Shown: positions 1 through 7,025 of the stretch, piece after piece | Layout of the letters: every line of letters starts with the position of its first letter | Numbering within the stretch: the stretch's first letter is position 1 | Source of the DNA: Paenibacillus tritici | GTDB lineage: Bacteria > Bacillota > Bacilli > Paenibacillales > Paenibacillaceae | Assembly: GCF_013204885.1 (NCBI RefSeq) | Contig: NZ_JABMKX010000005.1 | Coordinates: 1-64,000 of the forward strand | Reading direction: 5' to 3' | Length of the DNA stretch: 64,000 nt | Notes under the pieces: generated by a model | Databases searched by the model: none | What the model was told of the DNA's origin: nothing | The model's input: only the letters and a program-made list of their open reading frames with translations | Translations under genes and position numbers: made by a program

Positions 1-221
1 GATGGACGTACCGCTGGTGCATCAGTTGTTCCGCCAGGAGCATGGCTGAGTAGCTACGTACGGACGGGATAAGCGCTGAAAGCATCTAAGCGTGAAGCCC
101 CCCTCAAGATGAGATTTCCCAATTAGTAAGACCCCTTGAAGACGACGAGGTAGATAGGTTGGAGGTGGAAGTGCAGCAATGCATGGAGCTGACCAATACT
201 AATCGGTCGAGGGCTTATCCA
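1..221 (+). rRNA. rrl: 23S ribosomal RNA, 3' end (partial)
   Basis: The window opens inside the last part of a 23S rRNA gene. The stretch through the conserved 3' terminal region, ending with ACCAATACTAATCGGTCGAG and GGCTTATCC, is the characteristic end of Firmicutes 23S rRNA. The exact 3' end is estimated from the usual end of the mature molecule. The gene is followed by a 5S gene and a strong terminator, so this is the distal end of an rRNA operon. Short open frames here are accidental. Confidence 0.96.
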
Positions 222-350
222 AATACACTAACACACAAATTCGTTTCGGATTCAGTTTTCAGGCGATCAAGCCTGTACGCCATGAAATTCATTCACACAT
301 CTGTGATGAACCGAATTTCAAGCGGCAGCGTCTGTTTCACAGACGCATGT

Positions 351-466
351 TTGGTGGCGATAGCGGAGGGGTTCCACGCGTACCCATCCCGAACACGACC
401 GTTAAGCCCTCCAGCGCCGATGGTACTTGGACCGAAGGGTCCTGGGAGAGTAGGACGTTGCCAAGC
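351..466 (+). rRNA. rrf: 5S ribosomal RNA
   Basis: A 116-nt segment with the typical 5S layout: a 5' arm beginning TTGGTGGCGATAGCGGAG, the internal CCCATCCCGAACACG block, and a 3' arm ending GACGTTGCCAAGC that pairs with the 5' arm. It lies 130 nt after the 23S end and directly before a terminator, as expected at the end of an rRNA operon. No tRNA gene is seen between 23S and 5S or after 5S. Confidence 0.96.
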
Positions 467-471
467 ACATG

Positions 472-506
472 AAGCCATTGTTGAGTCATCGACAATGGCT
501 TTTTTG
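472..506 (+). terminator. rRNA operon terminator
   Basis: A 10-bp stem (AAGCCATTGT pairing with ACAATGGCTT, 10-nt loop) followed by a T-run. It sits 5 nt after the 5S gene and closes the rRNA operon. Confidence 0.9.
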
Positions 507-690
507 TTTTCTTCAAGGAATTACGAAAGCCTTTCCTTGTGGAATAGGACATACCACTCAAACAATACCTTTTTTCTTTTGCTTGCTGTACATGCCGTTT
601 CGGTTCCAGTGTCAATCCAGTCAGTCCAGGTCTCTCTCCCAATTCCACTTCTGTTTTGCCCTTAGTGAAGGGAAAGCTCCTGTTTCTTTT

Positions 691-726
691 TACAACTTCA
701 TAACAACTGCCACTCTACTCTATAAC
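691..726 (+). promoter_or_regulatory. Response-regulator-type promoter, copy 1
   Basis: Two ACAAC half-sites at 692-696 and 703-707 are 11 bp apart, one helical turn, as in OmpR/PhoB-family tandem operators. They are followed 13 bp later by a TATAAC -10 box (721-726). The same arrangement and spacing occurs at 3018-3053, before the secreted-protein gene downstream. The cognate regulator is probably the OmpR-type protein encoded at 999, but that assignment is inferred from proximity. Confidence 0.6.
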
Positions 727-732
727 ATGCAG

Positions 733-868
733 GGATTAGGGTATTGGTAGAGATATAATTTGATTTCCCGGTGGAGTCATGCAGGGTAATACCAGGCTAA
801 GACTGACAGTGAGTAATTATTGTTCCGTCCTGAGGATCAAGCAGTTCTTGATTCGTCAGGATTTTTTT
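733..868 (+). ncRNA. Candidate ~135-nt small RNA / remnant of a deleted gene
   Basis: A transcript from the promoter at 691-726 would run only about 135 nt before the terminator at 828-868. No convincing gene lies between; the only frame opens at 779 and runs through the terminator. The leader (about 727-793) aligns with the leader of the secreted-protein gene (3054-3109), including a relic of its ribosome site, and the terminator aligns with that gene's terminator (4229-4268). The body of a paralogue therefore seems to have been deleted, leaving promoter and terminator joined. Whether the product is a functional RNA is unknown. Confidence 0.35.
828..868 (+). terminator. Terminator, copy 1
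   Basis: Stem TCCTGAGGATCAAG paired with CTTGATTCGTCAGGA, followed by seven T. Nearly the same hairpin is found at 4229-4268 after the secreted-protein gene. Confidence 0.8.
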
Positions 869-998
869 GCGGGTGGGTGTGTAACATTTAAGTCGAGCTA
901 ACAGGTTATGGATGCTCTGTAATCTGGTATGATAAAGATTAGGTTAATAATGGACGGCATACGCTGCTGCCGCAGGACGGAGGAGGATATTTAAGCAG

Positions 999-1658
999 AT
1001 GGCTCATATACTTGTTGTTGAGGATGAACAGCCGATTAATGATTTGATTACTATGAATCTTAAGCTGGTAGGACACACCTACTCCAAGGCATATACGGGA
1101 TCAGAGGTTGCGGGAATGCTGGAGAAGGAGCGGGCGGATCTGGTTCTGCTCGATGTGATGCTTCCCGGTCTGGATGGATTCGGGGTGATGCAGCAGATTG
1201 CCCCTTTGCAGATTCCGGTCATTCTGATTACGGCCCGGAATGCACTCTCTGACCGGATCAGAGGATTCGAGCTGGGTGCGGATGATTATATTATCAAGCC
1301 CTTTGAGATCCTGGAGCTGCTGGCCCGCATCAATGTCGTGCTGCGCAGGAATGAACAGGCGGGGGCTGTCTTTATCTGTGGAGAGGTTGAGGTCCGCTTC
1401 CCGGAGCGTCAGGTCCGGGTGGATCAGCTTCCGGTGGATCTAACGGCCAGGGAATTTGAGTTGCTCGAAGTTCTGATCCGCAACCGTAATATCGCTCTTT
1501 CCAGAGAGAAGCTGCTTGAACTGGCTTGGGGTTATGATTTTGCCGGTGATACCCGCACTGTAGATGTACATATCCGTCAGCTGCGCAAGAAACTGGGCTG
1601 GGAAGAACGGATTAAGACGGTATTCAAGCTGGGCTACCGGCTGGAAGTTCAGGTCTAG
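999..1658 (+). CDS. OmpR/PhoB-family response regulator
   Basis: A 219-residue cytoplasmic transcription factor. An N-terminal receiver domain (about 1-115) has the acidic pair Glu8-Asp9, the phosphorylated Asp52 (in LLDVMLPGLDG), Thr78 and Lys100. A winged-helix DNA-binding domain follows (about 125-217, ending in a typical GYRLEVQV strand). The start is ATG with AGGAGG 10 bp upstream. The sensor kinase gene follows after 2 nt, so the two are co-transcribed. Promoters at 691-726 and 3018-3053 carry tandem sites of the sort this family binds, so the pair may control the secreted protein encoded at 3113. The stimulus cannot be told from sequence. Family assignment is secure; the regulon is inferred. 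Confidence 0.93.
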   Translation: MAHILVVEDEQPINDLITMNLKLVGHTYSKAYTGSEVAGMLEKERADLVLLDVMLPGLDGFGVMQQIAPLQIPVILITARNALSDRIRGFELGADDYIIKPFEILELLARINVVLRRNEQAGAVFICGEVEVRFPERQVRVDQLPVDLTAREFELLEVLIRNRNIALSREKLLELAWGYDFAGDTRTVDVHIRQLRKKLGWEERIKTVFKLGYRLEVQV

Positions 1659-1660
1659 TT

Positions 1661-3052
1661 ATGAAGTTCTGGCATAAGATTCTTCTTGCTGTACTGGTGC
1701 TGTTTATAGCAGCTCTTGATGTAAGTGTAGTGATGGTGATGAAAAAGAGCTGGCAGCTGAACATGGACAGTGAGAGCAAACGCGCAGCCAGCGAGCAGCT
1801 GCTGATCACAAACAATATATATGAGAATCTGGATTCGATTCAGGCAAGAGGCGTGTCCCTGGACCCGGCACTGCTGGTCAGTGTAGCTAAATCTTATGGT
1901 CAGTACTACCGCAAACAGGGCATAGAACTGGAGCTACGGGAGAATGGACTGCTGCTCTATCCCGTTCAGGACGGGGGGAGTTCCGGTCAGGAAGAGGTGC
2001 GTGCGGCGCAGGAAGAACATATCATGACGTTAGCGATGCCGTTCCCTGCTCCTTATGAGCATTTGGAGCTGGCGTACAAGCGTGATATTAGCGGGCTGTA
2101 TGCCCAGCAGGAGGAGCTTAACCGTTTTTTTGTGATGATTAACTGGATTGTCGGTCCCCTCCTGCTGGTGCTGCTCTATCTTCTGATCCGGCAGCTGACC
2201 AAGCCGCTGAAGCTGTTGTCCGAGACGACCAAAACGATTGCCGAAGGTGATTATTCGAACCGTGTGAAGCTGAACAGCAGGGATGAATTCGGGGAGTTGG
2301 CCTTCAACTTTAACAAGATGGCGGCTGTGATAGAGCAGCGGATGAGCGATCTCGCAGGTATGGCTGAGGATAGACAGCGGATGGTCGATAATCTGGCCCA
2401 TGAGCTGCGGACACCGCTGACCAGTATGCAGGGATTCGCGGAGCTGCTGACCTCGGCCAATATCGGCCAGGAGGATCAGATCAAGGCCGGCCAATATATC
2501 TTAAGCGAGACTATGCGGCTGAAGAATCTGGCTTTCAAGCTGCTTGATTTGTCCGTTCTGCGGCATCAGCCGCTATTGCTGGCAGAGGTGGACGTTGCTA
2601 CTCTGTTTGAAACAGCGGCGCAGACCGAGCGGCAGAGGATAACTGATAACGGATTATTGCTGCACTTGGACAGCTCCATTCCCGCTGTATGGGGAGATGC
2701 AGATCTTCTGGCCTCTTTTCTGGTGAATCTGATCGAGAATGCCATTCTTGCGTCTCAGCCAGGCAGCACAATCCGCTTGCTGGCCTATCCGCAGGACGGG
2801 GAAGGGGTGCTTGAAGTTCAGGACAGCGGAAGCGGGATGACGGAAGAACAGAGAAGGCGTGCATTTGAGCCGTTCTACCGCGCAGATCCGTCACGCTCGC
2901 GGGCTTATGGCAATGCGGGTCTCGGTCTCTCTCTATGCCGTCAGATTGCCGAAGCGCATCAGGCCAGGGTTGAGCTGCAATCGGTCCCCGGGCAGGGGAC
3001 GAGCATCCGTATCTTTTTACAACTTCCTAACAACTGCCCTCCTACTCTATAA
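1661..3052 (+). CDS. Two-component sensor histidine kinase
   Basis: A 463-residue membrane kinase, partner of the regulator just upstream. Transmembrane segment 1 is about residues 7-27, an extracellular sensor region about 28-155, transmembrane segment 2 about 157-177, and HAMP about 178-230. The HisKA phosphoacceptor is His247 (NLAHELRTPLTS). The HATPase domain shows the N box (NLIENAI), G1 (DSGSGM) and G2 (AGLGLSL). It lies 2 nt after the regulator gene with no strong ribosome site of its own, suggesting translational coupling. Unusually, its last dozen codons overlap the operator and promoter of the next gene (3018-3053), so its C-terminal PNNCPPTL tail is constrained by a DNA signal. The ligand is unknown. 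Confidence 0.93.
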   Translation: MKFWHKILLAVLVLFIAALDVSVVMVMKKSWQLNMDSESKRAASEQLLITNNIYENLDSIQARGVSLDPALLVSVAKSYGQYYRKQGIELELRENGLLLYPVQDGGSSGQEEVRAAQEEHIMTLAMPFPAPYEHLELAYKRDISGLYAQQEELNRFFVMINWIVGPLLLVLLYLLIRQLTKPLKLLSETTKTIAEGDYSNRVKLNSRDEFGELAFNFNKMAAVIEQRMSDLAGMAEDRQRMVDNLAHELRTPLTSMQGFAELLTSANIGQEDQIKAGQYILSETMRLKNLAFKLLDLSVLRHQPLLLAEVDVATLFETAAQTERQRITDNGLLLHLDSSIPAVWGDADLLASFLVNLIENAILASQPGSTIRLLAYPQDGEGVLEVQDSGSGMTEEQRRRAFEPFYRADPSRSRAYGNAGLGLSLCRQIAEAHQARVELQSVPGQGTSIRIFLQLPNNCPPTL

Positions 3053-3053
3053 T
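3018..3053 (+). promoter_or_regulatory. Response-regulator-type promoter, copy 2, inside the kinase gene
   Basis: ACAAC half-sites at 3019-3023 and 3030-3034 (11 bp apart) and a perfect TATAAT -10 box at 3048-3053; no good -35 box is present, which fits an activator-dependent promoter. The whole element lies in the 3' end of the kinase coding region. It is near-identical to the element at 691-726, with the same 13-bp gap between the second half-site and the -10 box. Confidence 0.65.
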
Positions 3054-3112
3054 ATCCCGGGGTTAAGCTATGGATAGAGTTAATATCCTAAATCCCGATG
3101 GAGGTAATACAA

Positions 3113-4195
3113 TTGAACAAGAAGAAGTGGTCTGTTACTATGGCTGTCGTCTTATGCTCTGGGGGTATGTTCGCATTCAGCGCATTCCTCGTACCCAGCC
3201 TGGCGAACTCGGCAGTCGTCGCGAAGAACAGTATGGCAACTCAGGTCCATACTAAGGTAAGTCCGGCAGGAAGCACCGTTCCTGTGCTGAAGGTGGGGGT
3301 GCCGAAGCCGGTATCTACCTTGAATGATGACCTGATCAAGCAGATGACGAAGGAACAAATCCAGCAGGTCTATGACTATCTGGAGCTGCCGGGCGATCCC
3401 AAAACCTCTGGGCGGCAGATAACCGATGCGGAGGTCAACCGCAGGCGGGTGCTGGAAGATAAGTATGTGTATGAGGGTCTTCGTCCCCGGAAGCCTCTGC
3501 CGCTACAGGCGGGCCAAGGAGAATTGTATTTCGATATAAAGGCCAATACGTACCATCAACCGGGGCGCAGCTGGACGGATGAAGAGCTGCTGCAAATGAT
3601 TGACTGGACCTTCCGGTTAAATTATATATCTTCCAAACGATATGTACAGGCTCCAGCCCTACCGCAGAAATACAGTAAGTCTCAGATAGAGGTAAGGGCA
3701 GCTGAAAGTGTACGCAAGCTGTTCGATGCCGATATCTCCAAGCTGGAGACGAATGTTATGCTGCTTGAACCGGGTTATGGCATACCTTCAACCTGGGCGG
3801 TCCACTCCGCTCCACACAAGTCGCTCACCATGCTGGGACAAGGCTTGGAATACTGGGAATACGAGGTGCGGATTGATCCTGATACCGGAGTGGTATTAGA
3901 TACGACAGTTATGAATTTTGCTATGAAAAGAACCCCTATCGACGCGGCAGCAGCGACTGCCATGAAGAAGGATGACAGCTGGATAAAGGAAGCTACCCGG
4001 ATTGTGAAGGACAAGCAGGGAGAGAAACGAAAGATAGTCAAAGCTTATCTGACGGACACCGAGGTGAACAACAAACGCGGGATGGTAGCGGTGGATGTAT
4101 TACTGGAAGATGGAAGCAAATATAATGCGGAATTCCGCTATCCGGGTAAGCAGCTGCGCTGTCTGATCTATGAGCCTGCCGGTAAGGCTAAATAA
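3113..4195 (+). CDS. Secreted protein of unknown function
   Basis: The chosen start is TTG at 3113, placed 7 bp after GGAGGT; an in-frame ATG at 3098 overlaps that ribosome site and is unlikely. The product is about 360 residues: a basic N-terminus (NKKKW), a hydrophobic signal segment (about 8-28), then a soluble, Lys-rich domain. No cysteine cluster, lipobox or second membrane segment is seen. The C-terminal part (YEVRIDPDTGVVLD and a later AEFRYP strand) has the look of PepSY/YpeB-like repeats, but this is weak. It has its own promoter within the upstream kinase gene and its own terminator, so it is probably an output of that two-component system and perhaps an accessory protein. I do not recognise a named family. 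Confidence 0.75.
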   Translation: MNKKKWSVTMAVVLCSGGMFAFSAFLVPSLANSAVVAKNSMATQVHTKVSPAGSTVPVLKVGVPKPVSTLNDDLIKQMTKEQIQQVYDYLELPGDPKTSGRQITDAEVNRRRVLEDKYVYEGLRPRKPLPLQAGQGELYFDIKANTYHQPGRSWTDEELLQMIDWTFRLNYISSKRYVQAPALPQKYSKSQIEVRAAESVRKLFDADISKLETNVMLLEPGYGIPSTWAVHSAPHKSLTMLGQGLEYWEYEVRIDPDTGVVLDTTVMNFAMKRTPIDAAAATAMKKDDSWIKEATRIVKDKQGEKRKIVKAYLTDTEVNNKRGMVAVDVLLEDGSKYNAEFRYPGKQLRCLIYEPAGKAK

Positions 4196-4228
4196 GCCGG
4201 AAGCTGTATTGTTATATGACTGAATCCG

Positions 4229-4268
4229 TCCTGATGATCAAGTATTTCTTGATTCATCAGGATTTTTT
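4229..4268 (+). terminator. Terminator, copy 2
   Basis: Stem TCCTGATGATCAAG paired with CTTGATTCATCAGGA followed by six T, 33 nt after the stop of the secreted-protein gene. It is a near copy of the terminator at 828-868. Confidence 0.88.
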
Positions 4269-4355
4269 GTTACATTGGAGATAGAAAAAATATGCGGCGG
4301 GTATTTGTTGAAGAAGGGGTGGAGCGATGCCGATGCCGATAGAAAGGGATGTAAT

Positions 4356-5153
4356 ATGAAAAGACTAAATGTAGCGATCCCTACTCCTTTTCATGGGGAT
4401 GAGAGTCTTCATGTGGAGGGATTCGAAGGCATCGTTGCTTACCAGAAGCAAAACGGTATAGAATCGCTGCTTCTCTCAGGAAGCACGGGCGAGCAGCATT
4501 CGATGAGTATTGGGGAGAGACTGGAGATTATCCGGTATTTCGATCAGCAGCGTTTCCAGGGGATAGAGCTTATATTCGGGGTCTCTGCCATAAGAACCCG
4601 CGACGCTGTGACTCTGGTCCAGGCGCTGGAGACATCGGTGATAGATGTGATTCTGATTGGATTCCCGCCGTACATCCGGCCCACGCAGCAGCAGGCGATT
4701 ACTTATGTGGAAGAGCTGCTAAGCCATACAACCAAGCCGGTCGCCCTCTATAATAATCCTGGACGGACCGGATTCGACCTGACCCCGGAGTCTCTATATA
4801 CGTTAATCAGCCGCTATCCGAATATTGTTGGCTATAAAGAAACAGGCGATTTACAGCGGCATCTGCCGGTCACTTATCCGGATGAGTTCATTATGTTTGC
4901 TGCCGGGGATGTGAATGTTGTGGAGCATTTCAACACGGGCAGATGCAATGGCCTCTCAAGTGTTGCCGGAAATATATATCCGCAAGAAATCAGGAATGCG
5001 GTCAGCCGGTTGCTTCAGAAGGAACAGGTGGATGCCGATCCAATTGAAGAGAAGGTCTCGCGCGTCATCAGCGGACATGCCATAATTAACATCAAGCAGC
5101 ATTATAACAGCTTAGGGATTCATGCCGGTATTTGCAGGGCCCCCCTTCTCTGA
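4356..5153 (+). CDS. Dihydrodipicolinate synthase (DapA) family aldolase
   Basis: A 265-residue TIM-barrel class I aldolase. The start at ATG 4356 (MKRLNVAIPTPF) is preferred over the longer frame from 4275 because family members begin here and GGGATG lies upstream. Visible family features are the LLLSGSTGEQHS loop, the active-site tyrosine in ALYNNPGRTG (about residue 131) and the Schiff-base lysine in VGYKETGD (about residue 161). Members condense or cleave 2-oxoacids; whether this one works in lysine synthesis or sugar-acid metabolism cannot be told, and no lysine genes are nearby. The C-terminus is short, ending soon after CRAPLL. A run of six C at 5140-5145 lies just before the stop, and losing one C would add about 16 residues, so a small frameshift is possible. 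Confidence 0.8.
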   Translation: MKRLNVAIPTPFHGDESLHVEGFEGIVAYQKQNGIESLLLSGSTGEQHSMSIGERLEIIRYFDQQRFQGIELIFGVSAIRTRDAVTLVQALETSVIDVILIGFPPYIRPTQQQAITYVEELLSHTTKPVALYNNPGRTGFDLTPESLYTLISRYPNIVGYKETGDLQRHLPVTYPDEFIMFAAGDVNVVEHFNTGRCNGLSSVAGNIYPQEIRNAVSRLLQKEQVDADPIEEKVSRVISGHAIINIKQHYNSLGIHAGICRAPLL

Positions 5154-5250
5154 TGCCAGCAGTCAGCCGCCAAGCACTCTGTACCATGAATATTAATCTC
5201 CTAACTGGCAAAAAATAGCTCGAAGAAAAATTCCCAAAGGAGACGGCCCT

Positions 5251-5834
5251 ATGCATGAAATCTGGAGTGAAATATGGAAGGCGCTGGTGCTCATCATTGT
5301 CGGAATGCTGGTGCTGCGGCTCGCCGGACGGAAATCTATCTCGCAAATGACCATTCGACGACGATCGCTATGATCTCAATCGGTACAATTATTGTACAGC
5401 CGATAGCGGATCATAACATCTTGATTACGATTGTGGCTGCTGCGGTCTTCATTGCCGTATTGCTAGGGGTGGAATGGTTGCAGGTCCGGTGGAGTACTTT
5501 TGAGAAGCTGATCAAAGGACCCTCAGTCATTGTTCTTGAAGAGGGTAAGCCTGATATCAACAATCTGAGGAAGTTGAGATTAACGGTAGATGAGCTGGAG
5601 ATGAGCTTGCGGGGGCAAGGAATCTCCAGGCTGAGCGACGTCAAAACAGCTACGATTGAACCTAACGGCCAGTTGGGATACGAACTGCAGGATTCCGCGA
5701 AGCCGGCCACTCTGGCACAGGTAGAGGAGCTGCTCGCTAAATACCTGGGCGGAAGTGGAAGAGGGAACGAAGGGGTATCTCTGAGTCAGACTGATCCGCA
5801 GCCCGGTCTTTTTGAAGAGATTAAATGGCAATAG
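5251..5834 (+). pseudogene. DUF421 (YetF/YcaP-like) membrane protein, frameshifted
   Basis: The natural start is ATG 5251, 8 bp after AAAGGAG. The first frame gives a membrane segment and the family motif GRKSISQMTI but stops at 5371-5373. The rest of the protein (IAMISIGTII, further membrane segments, then the soluble domain with GKPDINNLRKLRLTVDELE) continues in another frame to 5834. One missing base at about 5355-5356 would restore a protein of about 194 residues (T-I-x-T-T-I-A-M). DUF421 proteins are small bacterial membrane proteins with a cytoplasmic domain; their role is poorly known. Either a real inactivating deletion or a sequencing error would explain this. The downstream frame could still be translated from an internal start but would lack the first membrane helix. 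Confidence 0.75.
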
Positions 5835-5849
5835 AGGGAAGGGGATTCC

Positions 5850-6551
5850 ATGCGCAAATTCTTCATAACAGATATTCATGGTGATACAAAGGGGCTGGAG
5901 CTCCTGCTAAGTAAGGCTGAGGTTGATTGGAAACAGGATCAGCTTGTTGTTGGGGGCGATATGATTAACCGGGGAAAGGACTCGGCAGGTGTAGTCAAAC
6001 ATATCAAGCAACTTACGGAAAAGCACCCCGGTCAGGTTCACGCGCTTATCGGCAATCATGAGGAAATGATGGGCAATTATATCAAGCACGGCGATAAGCT
6101 CTGGCTGAGCCATGGCGGGCATGATACGCTGAGGAGCTTTGCCCGGACTTGTCCCGGTCAGGATGAGCAGCAGGCACTTATGGAATGGGCTTACTCCTTG
6201 CCGCTCTATTTCGAGGATGAAGAATATGTGTACACCCATGCCGGGCTGTATCCGGAAGAGCCTCTGGAGCAGCAGAGCCGGGAGATTCTATGGATGACGG
6301 AATATGAGTTCTACCGGCAGCCGCATGAACCGCTGCTTAGCTTAACAGGCGGCAGGCCGGTGATTCACGGGCATACGCCGGTTGAACGGATTTATTTTGA
6401 CGGAGTACGGATGAACTGTGATATGGGCTCCAATACCTACCAGGTGCTTGAAGAGCGGTCGCTTGGTATGGTGAATTTGACGGAGATGATCTACCATGTA
6501 TATAGACAGGCAGATCAACGGCTGGAGACAAGACGGATTGGACGAATCTGA
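5850..6551 (+). CDS. Calcineurin-like metallophosphatase (Ser/Thr phosphatase type)
   Basis: A 233-residue enzyme with the ordered metal-binding motifs of the phosphoprotein phosphatase/ApaH group: TDIHGD at the N-terminus (Asp8, His10), GGDMINRG near residue 36, and IGNHEEM near residue 68. C-terminal histidines appear in YTHAG and VIHGHTP. These bind two metal ions for phosphoester hydrolysis. The substrate is unknown; relatives act on phosphoproteins or dinucleoside polyphosphates. The start is ATG 5850 with GGAAGGGG upstream, 15 nt after the broken DUF421 gene, and it is followed 18 nt later by the OsmC gene, so the three were probably one operon. Confidence 0.88.
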   Translation: MRKFFITDIHGDTKGLELLLSKAEVDWKQDQLVVGGDMINRGKDSAGVVKHIKQLTEKHPGQVHALIGNHEEMMGNYIKHGDKLWLSHGGHDTLRSFARTCPGQDEQQALMEWAYSLPLYFEDEEYVYTHAGLYPEEPLEQQSREILWMTEYEFYRQPHEPLLSLTGGRPVIHGHTPVERIYFDGVRMNCDMGSNTYQVLEERSLGMVNLTEMIYHVYRQADQRLETRRIGRI

Positions 6552-6569
6552 ACAAGAGGAGGGAATGAG

Positions 6570-7025
6570 ATGAAGCATCCTTTTCACCTGAAGGCTGTAT
6601 GGAATGGCGGGCGGAACGATGAAGGGCATATTGATGCTGGCGGGCTGCAAACGGTCATATCGATTCCGCAGGAGATGGGAGGTCCGGGAACCGGCACGAA
6701 CCCTGATGAGATGCTGCTCGGCGCGGCAGCGACCTGTTATTTGATCACCCTGGCAGCGATGCTGGAACGTGCGGATATTGTACCGCAGGAGCTGACACTA
6801 GCCTCTGAAGCGATAGTAGATGTGACGAATAATGTATTCACTTATGAAAAAATCGTGCATACCCCGCGTATTGTGCTTCAGGCGGGTGCCTCAGCGGTGG
6901 TGCTCAAGATGGCAGAGCGGCTGGCGCATAAGGCGGAAGAGTCCTGTATGATCTCCAGAGCCGTGGCAGGGAACGTCTCCATTGAGACGCAGCCTGTCAT
7001 TGAAGTAGCGGAGGCACAACATTAG
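6570..7025 (+). CDS. OsmC/Ohr-family peroxidase-like protein
   Basis: A 151-residue protein with the two cysteines of the OsmC/Ohr family, Cys56 (AAATCYLITL) and Cys126 (EESCMISR), on the expected helices. Proteins of this family reduce organic hydroperoxides through these cysteines in the cytoplasm. AGGAGGG precedes the ATG. It is the last gene of a short rightward operon. Its stop codon (7023-7025) overlaps the stop codon of the convergent histidine kinase gene (7022-7024). The assignment to the family is firm; whether it is a true Ohr or one of the less-studied branches (for instance the SACOL1771-like group) is open. Confidence 0.88.
   Translation: MKHPFHLKAVWNGGRNDEGHIDAGGLQTVISIPQEMGGPGTGTNPDEMLLGAAATCYLITLAAMLERADIVPQELTLASEAIVDVTNNVFTYEKIVHTPRIVLQAGASAVVLKMAERLAHKAEESCMISRAVAGNVSIETQPVIEVAEAQH

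Noticed and set aside
159..750. Open frames across the rRNA genes and the region after them
   Set aside because: They read through 23S and 5S rRNA and the rRNA terminator and have no ribosome sites.
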